Below are positions 7,413 to 17,060 of a DNA stretch of 64,000 bases, piece after piece. The stretch is from positions 1 through 64,000 of the forward strand of contig NZ_JBLZPK010000028.1 of the NCBI RefSeq assembly GCF_049199905.1. The letters are read 5' to 3'. Both the position numbers and the translations under genes were made by a program. The notes under the pieces are model-generated. The model did not search any database and was not told the origin of the DNA. It saw only the letters and a program-made list of their open reading frames with translations. This DNA comes from Shinella sp032095155 (GTDB taxonomy: Bacteria > Pseudomonadota > Alphaproteobacteria > Rhizobiales > Rhizobiaceae). Positions within the stretch are counted from its first letter, which is position 1. Every line of letters starts with the position of its first letter.

Positions 7413-8420
7413 TCAGTCCGGCGAAAGCATCCGGCTGCGTTGCAGGATGAGATCATAGAGCAGCTTGGCGCTCGGGGGGAGCGCCCGGCCTTTCACGGAA
7501 ATCAGGCTGTAGGGTTTGATGTCGATCTCGAAATCCGTGTTGAGGATGCTGATCTCGCCAGCCTGCGCGCCGACATCGGCGATGAAGACTGCCATGTCGC
7601 GGGCGACGGGCGCGATCGCATTCGAGCCGCAGACGATGGCGGTGGTCAGCAGGATCGACGACGTGTTGACGACGGTGGAGGGCAGCGCGACCCCGGCGGC
7701 GATGAACAGTTCCTCAATGCGCCGGCGCAGCAGCGTACCGGCCGGCTGGAACACCCAGTCGAAATGCGGCAGATCCGAAAGGCCGACGACCGACTTTTCC
7801 GTCAGCGGATGGCCTTTTCGCACGATGAGGCAGGCCTTTTCCACACCGATCTCTGTGACGTTGAACAGGCGCGGATTGAGGTCGTCGGGCACGCGGGCGA
7901 TGATGAAGTCCTGCCGGGCGGCGAGCAGTTCGCGGGCGAGCACATTGCTCGTCTCCACGCGCACATTCACCTCGATGCCGGGATAGGCGGCACTGACCTG
8001 CTGGATCGCCGGCACGGCGAGGCTGATCGCCGGTGCGGTCACGGATCCCAGATAGACCGAACCGCCAGTGCCGGATTTCAGCGCGGAAAGCTCGCGGTCG
8101 ACCTCGCGTAGTTCGAGCAGGATGGTGCGCGCCCGCCGCGCAAAGGCGCGGCCGAAGGCCGTCAGCGCCACACCGCGCGAGACACGCTCGCAGAGTTGTG
8201 CCTTGAGGATCGTCTCCATTTCCGTCAGCATGCGGGATGCGGCGGGCTGCGAGATGTTGAGCACGTCGGCTGCCGCACTCACCTGGCTGTGCTCCTCGAT
8301 CGCGACGATCATGCGCAGATGATTGAGTTTCAGGCCGCTGCGCAGCAGCCCGACGCCCTGCAGATTGTCGCCCCCTTCGTTGGGAAATAGCGGCTCGTCG
8401 ATGTCATCATCCAAACGCAT
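7413..8420 (-). CDS. gbpR: LysR-type regulator GbpR
   Basis: This 335-residue LysR regulator has a short N-terminal extension, a winged helix-turn-helix at about residues 32-90 (HLRMIVAIEEHSQVSAAADVLNISQPAASRML) and a periplasmic-binding-like effector domain. It is divergent from chvE. That arrangement is known from Agrobacterium, where GbpR controls chvE in response to galactose, arabinose and other monosaccharides. A palindrome lies in the shared promoter region. A GAGGG ribosome site precedes the start at 8420. Confidence 0.92.
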   Translation of the reverse strand: MRLDDDIDEPLFPNEGGDNLQGVGLLRSGLKLNHLRMIVAIEEHSQVSAAADVLNISQPAASRMLTEMETILKAQLCERVSRGVALTAFGRAFARRARTILLELREVDRELSALKSGTGGSVYLGSVTAPAISLAVPAIQQVSAAYPGIEVNVRVETSNVLARELLAARQDFIIARVPDDLNPRLFNVTEIGVEKACLIVRKGHPLTEKSVVGLSDLPHFDWVFQPAGTLLRRRIEELFIAAGVALPSTVVNTSSILLTTAIVCGSNAIAPVARDMAVFIADVGAQAGEISILNTDFEIDIKPYSLISVKGRALPPSAKLLYDLILQRSRMLSPD

Positions 8421-8460
8421 CGTACCCTCGATCGTAAAAATATTATATATCTGCCTCTCT

Positions 8461-8476
8461 ATACCAATTTTGGTAT
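8461..8476. promoter_or_regulatory. Candidate GbpR operator in the gbpR-chvE intergenic region
   Basis: ATACCAA at 8461-8467 is mirrored by TTGGTAT at 8470-8476, with TT between. This fits the dyad form of LysR sites, with an ATAC arm and a GTAT arm. It lies in the divergent promoter region 8421-8673, about 40 bases from the gbpR start and about 200 bases before chvE. A TTGACA hexamer follows at 8498-8503 and may be a chvE -35 box; no convincing -10 box was seen. Confidence 0.5.
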
Positions 8477-8673
8477 CGAATTAGAAGCTCATTGCATTTG
8501 ACAGTTATGGCAATTCGTACGAGGTTTCGCCAATGTGCGCTGGGGTCCTTGGGAGTGGGGACCGGCGGGTTTTGCCCGGCCAGTCCAGACCGTCGTCTGA
8601 ATGCGACCCCGCCGCGCACAGAACAATGCTTGGCCGCAATATCGGCCAATGCGCACAAGGGAGAGACCTTTCA

Positions 8674-9747
8674 ATGAAAATGATCACCTCGCTTCTCGCG
8701 GCCGCTGCCATCAGCGTCGCGTCCTTCGTCGCCCCGGTTTTCGCCCAGGACAAGGGCATGGTCGGCATCTCCATGCCCACCAAGACCTCGACCCGCTGGA
8801 TTTCCGACGGCGAGACGATGGAAAAGTTGTTCAAGGAAGCCGGCTACACGCCGGACCTGCAGTTTGCTGACGACGATATCCCGAACCAGCTGGCCCAGAT
8901 CGAAAACATGGTCACCAAGGGTGCCAAGGTTCTCGTCATCGGCGCCATCGACGGCACGACGCTCTCCGACATCCTGCAGAAGGCTGCCGACGCCGGCGTG
9001 AAGGTCATCGCCTACGACCGCCTCATCCGCGATTCGGGCAATGTCAGCTACTACGCCACCTTCGACAACTTCCAGGTCGGCGTTCTCCAGGCCACCAGCC
9101 TCGTCGACGGCCTGAAGGCGAAGTTCCCGAACACCAAGCCGTGGAACGTAGAACTCTTCGGCGGTTCGCCTGATGATAACAACGCCTTCTTCTTCTACGA
9201 CGGCGCGATGTCGGTCATCCAGCCACTGATCGACAAGGGTGACATCGTCATCAAGTCGGGCCAGACCGGCATGGAAACCGTCGGCACGCTGCGTTGGGAC
9301 GGTGCCGTTGCCCAGGCCCGCATGGAAAACCTGCTGTCCTCGACCTACACCGACGGCCGCGTCGATGGCGTTCTGTCGCCCTACGATGGTCTCTCCATCG
9401 GTATCCTGTCGGCTCTGAAGGGCGTCGGCTACGGCTCGGGCGACCAGCCGATGGCCATCGTCACCGGCCAGGACGCCGAACTGCCGTCCGTCAAGTCGAT
9501 CCTCGCCGACGAACAGTATTCGACTGTTTTCAAGGACACGCGTGAACTCGCCAAGGTTACTGTCGGCATGGTCAACTCGATCCTCGAAGGCAAGGAACCG
9601 GAAGTAAACGACACGAAGACCTACGACAACGGCGTCAAGGTCGTTCCGTCCTACCTCCTGAAGCCGGTTGCCGTCGACAAGTCCAATGCCGAGAAGATCC
9701 TCGTCACGGACTCGGCCTACTACACGGCCGACCAGCTGAAGAACTGA
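8674..9747 (+). CDS. chvE: Multiple-monosaccharide periplasmic binding protein ChvE
   Basis: This 357-residue secreted protein has a signal peptide ending at about residue 24 (VFA-Q) and a full sugar-binding domain (GISMPTKTSTRWISDG, GAIDGTTL, YDRLI, VTGQDAELPSVKSI). ChvE binds galactose, glucose, arabinose and related sugars for uptake by the Ggu transporter. In Agrobacterium it also presents sugars to the VirA kinase. The ATG at 8674 has an AAGGGAGAG site; the longer frame starting at 8533 is not credible. It is the first gene of chvE-gguABC. Confidence 0.95.
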   Translation: MKMITSLLAAAAISVASFVAPVFAQDKGMVGISMPTKTSTRWISDGETMEKLFKEAGYTPDLQFADDDIPNQLAQIENMVTKGAKVLVIGAIDGTTLSDILQKAADAGVKVIAYDRLIRDSGNVSYYATFDNFQVGVLQATSLVDGLKAKFPNTKPWNVELFGGSPDDNNAFFFYDGAMSVIQPLIDKGDIVIKSGQTGMETVGTLRWDGAVAQARMENLLSSTYTDGRVDGVLSPYDGLSIGILSALKGVGYGSGDQPMAIVTGQDAELPSVKSILADEQYSTVFKDTRELAKVTVGMVNSILEGKEPEVNDTKTYDNGVKVVPSYLLKPVAVDKSNAEKILVTDSAYYTADQLKN

Positions 9748-9766
9748 TCGTTCTCAAATTTCTCCG

Positions 9767-9797
9767 GGGTTCGCGCTATCGGCGCGAACCCTCTTTT
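9767..9797 (+). terminator. Stem-loop between chvE and gguA, likely partial terminator
   Basis: GGGTTCGCGC at 9767-9776 pairs perfectly with GCGCGAACCC at 9782-9791 around a five-base loop, followed by TCTTTTC. Placed after a binding-protein gene and before its ATPase gene, it would let chvE transcripts accumulate above gguAB by attenuation or 3'-end protection. Confidence 0.7.
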
Positions 9798-9868
9798 CTC
9801 CGGATCGCAGAGCGAATAGGCTCAGTCTCCCTGTCGAAGGGCGATCACTGGCCGCTGGAAACTGGTAC

Positions 9869-11404
9869 ATGAGCAAGACCCTTCTCGAAATGCGTGGCAT
9901 CACGAAGACGTTCCCGGGCGTAAAGGCGCTCGACAACGTCAACCTGAAGGTCCGCGAAGGCGAGATTCACGCCCTTGTCGGCGAAAACGGCGCCGGCAAA
10001 TCCACCCTCATGAAAGTGTTGAGCGGCGTCTATCCGGCCGGCTCCTATGAGGGCGAAATCCATTTCGACGGCCAGGTCCGTCACTTCTCCACGATCTCCG
10101 ACAGCGAGCATCTGGGTATCATCATCATCCACCAGGAGCTGGCGCTTGTGCCGCTTCTGTCGATTGCCGAGAACATCTTCCTCGGCAACGAGGTCGCCAC
10201 CAAGGGCGTCATCGACTGGAAGCAGACCTTCCGCCGCACGCAGGAATTGCTCGACAAGGTGGGTCTGAAGGATTCGCCGGGCACTCTGATCACCGATATC
10301 GGCGTGGGCAAGCAGCAGCTGGTGGAAATCGCCAAGGCGCTGTCCAAGAAAGTGCGCCTGCTGATCCTCGACGAGCCGACCGCCTCGCTCAACGAAAAGG
10401 ACTCCGACGCGCTCTTGAAGCTGCTCATGGAGTTCCGCACGCAGGGCATGACCTCGATCATCATCTCGCACAAGCTGAACGAGATCAAAAAGGTCGCCGA
10501 CCAGATTACGATCCTGCGCGATGGCGGCACGGTGGAAACGCTGGACTGTCATCACGAGGATATCTCGGAAGACCGCATCATCAAGGGCATGGTCGGCCGC
10601 GAGATGGAGGACCGCTATCCGGCGCGCGAACCGAAGATCGGCGAGACGCTGCTGGAGGTGAAGAACTGGAACGTCTTCCACCAGCATCACCGCGACCGGC
10701 AGTTTCTGCACGATGTGAGCTTCACGGTGCGCGCCGGCGAGGTCGTCGGCATTGCCGGCCTGATGGGTGCGGGCCGCACCGAGACGGCAATGAGCATCTT
10801 CGGCAAGAGCTGGGGCCACAAGATCACCGGCGACGTTTCCATGCGCGGCAAGCCCGTGGATGTGAGCACGATCCCCAAGGCGATCGATGCCGGCCTTGCC
10901 TACGTGACCGAGGACCGCAAGCATCTCGGCCTCGTGCTGATCAACAACATCATGCACAACACGACGCTTTCCAATCTGGGCGGCGTGTCGTCGAACATGG
11001 TCATCAACGACCGGCAGGAAGCCAAGGTCGCCTCGGACTACCGGTCGAAGCTGCGCATCCGCTCGCATTCGATCTATCAGGAAACGGTCAATCTTTCGGG
11101 CGGCAACCAGCAGAAGGTCGTGCTGTCGAAGTGGCTCTTCACCAATCCCGAGGTGCTGATCCTCGATGAACCCACGCGCGGCATCGACGTCGGCGCCAAG
11201 TTCGAAATCTACTCGATCATCAACCAGCTTGCCGCCGAGGGCAAGGGCATCCTCATGATCTCATCGGAGATGCCGGAACTGCTCGGGACCTGCGATCGCA
11301 TCTATGTCATGAACGAAGGGCGCATCGTGGCCGAGCTTTCAAAGGCGGAAGCAAGCCAGGAATCCATCATGCGCGCCATCATGCGCTCCGGGGAGAAACA
11401 CTGA
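9869..11404 (+). CDS. gguA: Sugar ABC transporter ATPase GguA
   Basis: This 511-residue ATPase has two ABC domains in tandem, as in RbsA and MglA. The first carries the Walker A GENGAGKS (38-45) and the Walker B region LLILDEPTASLN. The second has the signature LSGGNQQKVVLSKWL and LILDEPTRGIDVG. The Walker A region of the second domain is degenerate (AGLMGAGRTE), which is usual in this family. It energises import of ChvE-bound sugars. Its TGA overlaps the next gene's ATG at 11404, indicating translational coupling. Confidence 0.95.
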   Translation: MSKTLLEMRGITKTFPGVKALDNVNLKVREGEIHALVGENGAGKSTLMKVLSGVYPAGSYEGEIHFDGQVRHFSTISDSEHLGIIIIHQELALVPLLSIAENIFLGNEVATKGVIDWKQTFRRTQELLDKVGLKDSPGTLITDIGVGKQQLVEIAKALSKKVRLLILDEPTASLNEKDSDALLKLLMEFRTQGMTSIIISHKLNEIKKVADQITILRDGGTVETLDCHHEDISEDRIIKGMVGREMEDRYPAREPKIGETLLEVKNWNVFHQHHRDRQFLHDVSFTVRAGEVVGIAGLMGAGRTETAMSIFGKSWGHKITGDVSMRGKPVDVSTIPKAIDAGLAYVTEDRKHLGLVLINNIMHNTTLSNLGGVSSNMVINDRQEAKVASDYRSKLRIRSHSIYQETVNLSGGNQQKVVLSKWLFTNPEVLILDEPTRGIDVGAKFEIYSIINQLAAEGKGILMISSEMPELLGTCDRIYVMNEGRIVAELSKAEASQESIMRAIMRSGEKH

Positions 11405-12612
11405 TGTCCACCGATACCGCGACCCAGAGAAACCAGCCTTCGGTGGGGGAATACCTCAAGAAGAACATCCGCGAATACGGCCTCCTGGTCGCACTCGTCG
11501 TGATCATGATCTTCTTCCAGATCCTCACCAACGGCGTTCTCTTCCGCCCCGTCAACATCACCAACTTGGTGCTGCAGAACTCGTTCATCGTCATCATGGC
11601 GTTGGGCATGCTGCTGATCATCGTGGCGGGGCATATCGACCTTTCGGTCGGCTCCATCGTCGCGTTTACCGGCGCCATGTCGGCGATCATGCTGGTGAAA
11701 TGGGGTCTGCCGGCCATCGTCGTGGTGCCGCTCGCGATTCTCATGGGCGCCATCATGGGTGCAGCGCAAGGCTACTGGGTCGCCTACCAGAAGATCCCGT
11801 CCTTCATCGTGACGCTCGCCGGCATGCTGGTCTTCCGCGGCATGACCTATGTCGTGCTGTCTGGCCGCCCGGTCGGTCCCTTCCCGAAGGAATTCCAGGT
11901 TCTTTCCACGGGGTTCGTGCCGGATTTCCTGTCCATCACAGATCCCTCTACCAGCCTCATCAAGAACTATGTCGCGCTCGTCGCCGTGCTGCTGCTCGTC
12001 GGCTATGCCGTCTATGCCGGCCTGCGTGAACGCCGCCTCAATGCTGTAAACGAGACCGAGAACGAGCCCTTCGGCTTCTTCGCCGTGCAGATGGCAATCA
12101 TCGGCGTGGTTGCGATCTTCATCGGCTTCCAGCTCTCGACCTATCGCGGCCTGCCGAACGTTCTCGTCATCATGGGTCTGCTGATCGCGCTCTACGCTTT
12201 CGTCACGACCCGTACGACGATTGGCCGCCGCATCTATGCCATGGGCGGTAACGAGAAGGCTGCGAAGCTTTCGGGTATCAACACCGAACGCCTGACCTTC
12301 TACACCTTCGTCAACATGGGTGCGCTCGCCGCGCTCGCCGGAATGATCATCGCCGCCCGCCTCAACTCGGCGACGCCGAAGGCCGGTGTCGGCTTCGAGC
12401 TCGATGTCATCGCGGCCTGCTTCATCGGCGGCGCCTCGGCATCCGGCGGCGTCGGCAAGATCACCGGCGCGGTCATCGGCGCCTTTATCATGGGCGTCAT
12501 GAACAACGGCATGTCGATCATGGGCATCGGCATCGACTACCAGCAGCTCATCAAGGGCCTGGTGCTGCTCGCGGCCGTGTTCTTCGACGTCTACAACAAG
12601 AACAAGGGCTGA
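11404..12612 (+). CDS. gguB: Sugar ABC transporter permease GguB
   Basis: This 402-residue inner-membrane permease belongs to the ribose/xylose BPD-type family and has about ten hydrophobic segments. The family core is clear (GHIDLSVGSIVAFTGAMSA, IPSFIVTLAGMLVFRG, GNEKAAKLSGIN). It overlaps gguA by one base. With ChvE and GguA it completes the importer. A short hairpin with a GAAA loop (12610-12627) spans its stop codon, but no T-run follows, so it is not a clear terminator. Confidence 0.95.
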   Translation: MSTDTATQRNQPSVGEYLKKNIREYGLLVALVVIMIFFQILTNGVLFRPVNITNLVLQNSFIVIMALGMLLIIVAGHIDLSVGSIVAFTGAMSAIMLVKWGLPAIVVVPLAILMGAIMGAAQGYWVAYQKIPSFIVTLAGMLVFRGMTYVVLSGRPVGPFPKEFQVLSTGFVPDFLSITDPSTSLIKNYVALVAVLLLVGYAVYAGLRERRLNAVNETENEPFGFFAVQMAIIGVVAIFIGFQLSTYRGLPNVLVIMGLLIALYAFVTTRTTIGRRIYAMGGNEKAAKLSGINTERLTFYTFVNMGALAALAGMIIAARLNSATPKAGVGFELDVIAACFIGGASASGGVGKITGAVIGAFIMGVMNNGMSIMGIGIDYQQLIKGLVLLAAVFFDVYNKNKG

Positions 12613-12739
12613 CCGGGAAACCGGTCACCCACCCGATTGCAGAAGAGTTTGACCGGTCGCCGGTGCGGCCAGTGTGGTGACGTCTGTCCGCCGCAGGAGC
12701 GGAGCTTGGCCGGAAATCGGCCTCAGGAAGGAAACGGAA

Positions 12740-13735
12740 ATGCTGATTTCGCAGGTAGCAAACGCCGACGGCTCGATCGCCGTCGTCGTGCGGGAAGAGG
12801 GCGGCAAGGGCCGCGTCGTCAACGGTGCGACAAGCGTCTATGCGCTGGCGCTGGAAGCCGCGAACAGCGGACAGTCTCTGAAGGCTGTCATCGATGCTAA
12901 GGGCCTCGGTGACGAGGTCGATCTGGAAGCGGCCTATGCAGACGGCCGGCTGCTATCGCCGATCACCCATCCGGATGCCGCGCACTTGCATCTGACAGGT
13001 ACGGGCCTGACCCATCTCGGCTCGGCGGCAACGCGCGATTCCATGCACAAGAAGACTTCGGAAGCGGCTGAGGAGACACTGACGGACTCCATGAAGATGT
13101 TCCGCATGGGTCTTGAGAACGGCAAGCCGAAGCCCGGTGAAAAGGGCGTACAGCCGGAATGGTTCTATAAGGGGAACGGCTCGCAGGCCGTCGCGCCGGG
13201 TGCTGCGCTGACCTCGCCCTCCTTCGCGCTCGATGGCGGTGAAGAACCGGAAATGGCGGGCATCTATGTCATCGCGGCCGATGGTTCACCCTTCCGCATC
13301 GGCTTTGCCGTGTCGAACGAGTTCTCCGACCATGTGACAGAGCGCATCAACTATCTCTATCTCGCCCATTCCAAGCTGCGGCAGGCGAGCTTCGGCCCGG
13401 AAATCCGCGTTGGTGCGGCGCCGGACGACATCAGAGGCTTCTCGCGCATCGTGCGCGGCGGCAAGGTTCTCTGGGAAAAGCCTTTCGTCTCCGGCGAGGC
13501 GAACATGTCGCATACCTTCGCCAATCTCGAGTACCACCATTTCAAATACGGCCTGTTCCGCACGCCGGGCGATATCCACGTCCACATGTTCGGCACGGCA
13601 ACGCTGTCCTTCGGTGACGGCATCCGCACGGAAGAGGGCGATGTGTTCGAGATCGGCGCGGATGGTTTCGGCTTACCGTTGCGCAATCCCTTGGCGATTG
13701 CCAAGGAAGAAGAAATCGAAATCCGCCAGTTGTAA
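12740..13735 (+). CDS. gguC: GguC, FAH-family AraD1-type sugar-acid dehydratase
   Basis: This 331-residue protein belongs to the GguC/AraD1 family, related to fumarylacetoacetate hydrolase. AraD1-type members dehydrate 2-keto-3-deoxy-L-arabinonate to 2-oxoglutarate semialdehyde. The two genes downstream fit that step: a semialdehyde dehydrogenase and an IlvD-type sugar-acid dehydratase. Family sequence includes HLTGTGLTHLGSA, QPEWFYKGNG and FGDGIRTEEGDVFEI near the C-terminus. The ATG at 12740 has an AGGAAG site. Function is inferred from family and context. Confidence 0.85.
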   Translation: MLISQVANADGSIAVVVREEGGKGRVVNGATSVYALALEAANSGQSLKAVIDAKGLGDEVDLEAAYADGRLLSPITHPDAAHLHLTGTGLTHLGSAATRDSMHKKTSEAAEETLTDSMKMFRMGLENGKPKPGEKGVQPEWFYKGNGSQAVAPGAALTSPSFALDGGEEPEMAGIYVIAADGSPFRIGFAVSNEFSDHVTERINYLYLAHSKLRQASFGPEIRVGAAPDDIRGFSRIVRGGKVLWEKPFVSGEANMSHTFANLEYHHFKYGLFRTPGDIHVHMFGTATLSFGDGIRTEEGDVFEIGADGFGLPLRNPLAIAKEEEIEIRQL

Positions 13736-13758
13736 TCGACGGACAGGAGGCTGAGGCC

Positions 13759-15192
13759 ATGACCATCCACCAGAACCTGATTGCCGGCGAATGGGTCGGC
13801 TCCGATGCCATAGAGAACATCAACCCGTCGAACACAGGCGATGTGGTCGGCCGCTATGCCCGCGCCTCCGTCGAGGACACCAAGACGGCGATCGCCGCCG
13901 CCAAGGCTGCCTTCCTGGCATGGTCGCGCTCCGGCATCCTCGAGCGCCACGCCATCCTGCGCAAGACGGCGGACGAAATCCTCGCCCGCAAGGACGAGCT
14001 CGGCCGTCTCCTGTCGCGCGAGGAGGGCAAGACGCTGGCGGAGGGCATCGGCGAGACCGTGCGCGCCGGCCAGATCTTCGATTTCTTCGCGGGCGAATGC
14101 CTGCGCCTTGCCGGCGAGACACTGCCGTCGGTGCGTCCCAATATCGGCGTCGAGATCACCCGAGAGCCGGTCGGCGTCGTCGGCATCATCACGCCGTGGA
14201 ATTTCCCGATCGCCATTCCCGCCTGGAAGATCGCGCCGGCGCTTTGCTACGGCAACACGGTCGTCTTCAAGCCGGCCGAACTGGTGCCCGGCTGTTCCTG
14301 GGCGATCGTCGATATCCTGGTACGCGCCGGCCTGCCGAAGGGCGTTTTGAACCTCGTCATGGGCAAGGGTTCCGTCGTCGGCCAGACCATGCTGGACAGC
14401 CCTGATGTCAACGCCGTAACGTTTACGGGCTCCACCGGTACCGGCAAGCGCGTTGCTTTGGCCTCCGTCGAGCACAACAGAAAATACCAGCTCGAAATGG
14501 GTGGTAAGAACCCCTTCGTCGTGCTTGACGATGCGGACCTCACCGTCGCCGTCGAAGCCGCCGTCAACTCGGCCTTCTTCTCGACCGGCCAGCGCTGCAC
14601 GGCCTCCTCGCGTGTCATCGTGACGGAAGGCATTCATGACCGGTTCGTTGCAGCCGTCGGCGAGCGCCTTAAGAGCGTCGTCGTCGACGATGCGCTGAAG
14701 GCGGGCACGCATATCGGCCCGGTCGTCGATCAGAGCCAACTCAAGCAGGATACGGACTATATCGAGATCGGCAGACAAGAAGGCGCCAAGCTTGCCTTCG
14801 GCGGCGAGCTTCTGAAGCGCGACACACCCGGCTTCTATCTGGCGCCGGCGCTCTTCACCGAGGCGACGAACGACATGCGCATCTCGCGCGAGGAAATTTT
14901 TGGGCCTGTTGCCGCGGTCATTCGCGTGAAGGATTACGAGGAGGCGCTTGCCGTCGCCAACGACACGCCCTTCGGCCTCTCCTCGGGCATCGCCACGACG
15001 AGCCTCAAGCATGCGACGCATTTCAAGCGCAACGCGGAGGCCGGCATGGTGATGGTCAACCTGCCGACGGCGGGCGTCGATTTCCATGTGCCCTTCGGCG
15101 GCCGCAAGGGCTCGTCGCATGGCTCGCGCGAGCAGGGCAAATACGCCAACGAATTCTACACAACCGTCAAGACCGCCTACACCCTGGCGTGA
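13759..15192 (+). CDS. Aldehyde dehydrogenase, probably 2-oxoglutarate-semialdehyde dehydrogenase
   Basis: This 477-residue NAD(P)-dependent aldehyde dehydrogenase has the expected core: cofactor loop ITPWNFPIAIPAWK, GSTGTGKRV, base-containing LEMGGKNPF, and nucleophile Cys in GQRCTASSR. In this operon the likely reaction is oxidation of 2-oxoglutarate semialdehyde to 2-oxoglutarate, the last step of non-phosphorylative arabinose-type catabolism. It follows gguC by 23 bases with a GGAGG site. Other aldehydes cannot be excluded. Confidence 0.9.
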   Translation: MTIHQNLIAGEWVGSDAIENINPSNTGDVVGRYARASVEDTKTAIAAAKAAFLAWSRSGILERHAILRKTADEILARKDELGRLLSREEGKTLAEGIGETVRAGQIFDFFAGECLRLAGETLPSVRPNIGVEITREPVGVVGIITPWNFPIAIPAWKIAPALCYGNTVVFKPAELVPGCSWAIVDILVRAGLPKGVLNLVMGKGSVVGQTMLDSPDVNAVTFTGSTGTGKRVALASVEHNRKYQLEMGGKNPFVVLDDADLTVAVEAAVNSAFFSTGQRCTASSRVIVTEGIHDRFVAAVGERLKSVVVDDALKAGTHIGPVVDQSQLKQDTDYIEIGRQEGAKLAFGGELLKRDTPGFYLAPALFTEATNDMRISREEIFGPVAAVIRVKDYEEALAVANDTPFGLSSGIATTSLKHATHFKRNAEAGMVMVNLPTAGVDFHVPFGGRKGSSHGSREQGKYANEFYTTVKTAYTLA

Positions 15193-15240
15193 GACAAAGG
15201 CCGCCCGGTCTTGCGGGTGGTCCCTTCGAGGACTGGAAAG

Positions 15241-16639
15241 ATGACGAAGAAAGCGGAATGGCCGCGCAGGCTCAGATCACAGGAATGGTACGGCGGCACC
15301 AGCCGTGACGTGATCTATCACCGTGGCTGGATGAAGAACCAGGGCTACCCGCACGACCTGTTCGACGGGCGCCCTGTTATCGGCATCCTCAACACCTGGT
15401 CGGACATGACGCCGTGCAACGGCCATCTGCGCGAGCTGGCCGAAAAGGTGAAGGCCGGCATCTGGGAGGCCGGCGGCTTCCCGATGGAAGTGCCCGTCTT
15501 CTCCGCCTCCGAAAACACCTTCCGCCCGACCGCGATGATGTACCGGAACCTTGCGGCGCTCGCTATCGAGGAGACCATCCGCGGCCAGCCGATGGATGGC
15601 TGCGTGCTGATGGTCGGCTGCGACAAGACCACGCCGTCGCTGATCATGGCGGCCGCCTCCGTCGACCTGCCGTCGATCGTCGTCACCGGCGGCCCGATGC
15701 TGAACGGTTATTTCCGCGGCGAGCGCGTCGGTTCCGGCACGCATCTGTGGAAGTTCTCCGAGATGGTGAAGGCCGGCGAGATGACGCAGGAAGAGTTCCT
15801 CGAGGCCGAGGCGTCAATGAGCCGCTCCTCCGGCACCTGCAACACGATGGGCACGGCCTCCACCATGGCCTCCATGGCCGAAGCGCTGGGCATGGCGCTC
15901 TCGGGCAACGCCGCCATTCCCGGCGTCGACAGCCGCCGCAAGGTGATGGCGCAGCTGACCGGCCGCCGCATCGTGCAGATGGTCAAGGACGACCTGAAGC
16001 CCTCGGACATCATGACGAAGCAGGCCTTCGAGAACGCCATCCGCACCAATGCGGCCATCGGCGGTTCGACCAATGCCGTCATCCATCTGCTCGCCATGGC
16101 CGGCCGCGTCGGCATCGACCTGACGCTGGACGATTGGGACCGCTGTGGCCGCGACGTGCCGACCATCGTCAACCTGATGCCGTCGGGCAAATACCTGATG
16201 GAAGAGTTCTTCTATGCAGGCGGTCTGCCTGTCGTGCTGAAACGCCTCGGCGAAGCGGGCCTCCTGCACAAGGATGCGATCACCGTGTCGGGTGAGACCG
16301 TCTGGAACGAGGTCAAGGACGTCGTCAACTGGAACGAGGATGTCATCCTGCCGGCCGAGAAGGCGCTGACGCAGTCCGGCGGCATCGTCGTCGTACGCGG
16401 CAATCTTGCGCCGAAGGGGGCCGTGCTGAAGCCTTCGGCCGCTTCGCCGCATCTCCTGACGCATCGCGGCCGCGCCGTGGTGTTCGAGGATATCGACGAC
16501 TACAAGGCCAAGATCAACGACGACGCTCTCGACATTGACGAGACCTGCGTCATGGTCATGAAGAACTGTGGTCCCAAGGGCTATCCGGGCATGGCCGAGG
16601 TCGGCAATATGGGCCTGCCGCCGAAGGTGCTCAAGAAGG
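15241..16639 (+). CDS. IlvD/Edd-family sugar-acid dehydratase, probably L-arabinonate dehydratase (3' end in gap)
   Basis: About 466 residues are readable before the run of N. IlvD/Edd enzymes are Fe-S dehydratases of about 580 residues; the cluster Cys positions are visible in MTPCNGHL, GCDKTTPS and SSGTCNTMGTASTM. The start at 15241 has a GAGGACTGGAAAG context; MTKKAEWPRRLRSQEWYGG is typical of sugar-acid dehydratases. The operon suggests L-arabinonate (or a related pentonate) as substrate. Roughly 110 C-terminal residues are missing. Sequence after the gap does not match the family, so the stop lies inside the N run. Confidence 0.88.
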
Positions 16640-16888
16640 NNNNNNNNNNNNNNNNNNNNNNNNNNNNNNNNNNNNNNNNNNNNNNNNNNNNNNNNNNNNN
16701 NNNNNNNNNNNNNNNNNNNNNNNNNNNNNNNNNNNNNNNNNNNNNNNNNNNNNNNNNNNNNNNNNNNNNNNNNNNNNNNNNNNNNNNNNNNNNNNNNNNN
16801 NNNNNNNNNNNNNNNNNNNNNNNNNNNNNNNNNNNNNNNNNNNNNNNNNNNNNNNNNNNNNNNNNNNNNNNNNNNNNNNNNNNNNNNN
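16640..16888. other. Assembly gap (run of N)
   Basis: 249 undetermined bases interrupt the dehydratase gene. Translation in the same frame after the gap is unlike the dehydratase, so the gap hides the end of that gene plus intergenic sequence, and its true length may differ from 249. Confidence 0.98.
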
Positions 16889-17060
16889 CCCGATTTGTAT
16901 CGTTTCGATACGAATTGGGGCCTGCCGCACGCCGAATGCAACCTTTCCTTTTCCCTGGTCTCCACCAGTCGCGTTACGCGAGGAACCGGCGATGGGTCGC
17001 TCCCCTTCCTTCCTCGATACCGGTCCACTCCCGGATCGGTCGCTGAAATGGGAGGTTTCC

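Noticed and set aside
8443..8834. Several short frames across the chvE promoter and signal-peptide region
   Set aside because: They conflict with the well-supported chvE start and lie in a regulatory region.
12610..12627. TGACCGG-GAAA-CCGGTCA hairpin at the end of gguB as a terminator
   Set aside because: Good stem and loop but no T-run, and it lies within an apparent operon; at most an mRNA-stability element.
13357..15120. 587-codon leftward open frame opposite the aldehyde dehydrogenase and gguC genes
   Set aside because: It is fully antisense to two genes with clear families, has no ribosome site and shows the Arg/Asp/Gly bias of a high-GC shadow frame.
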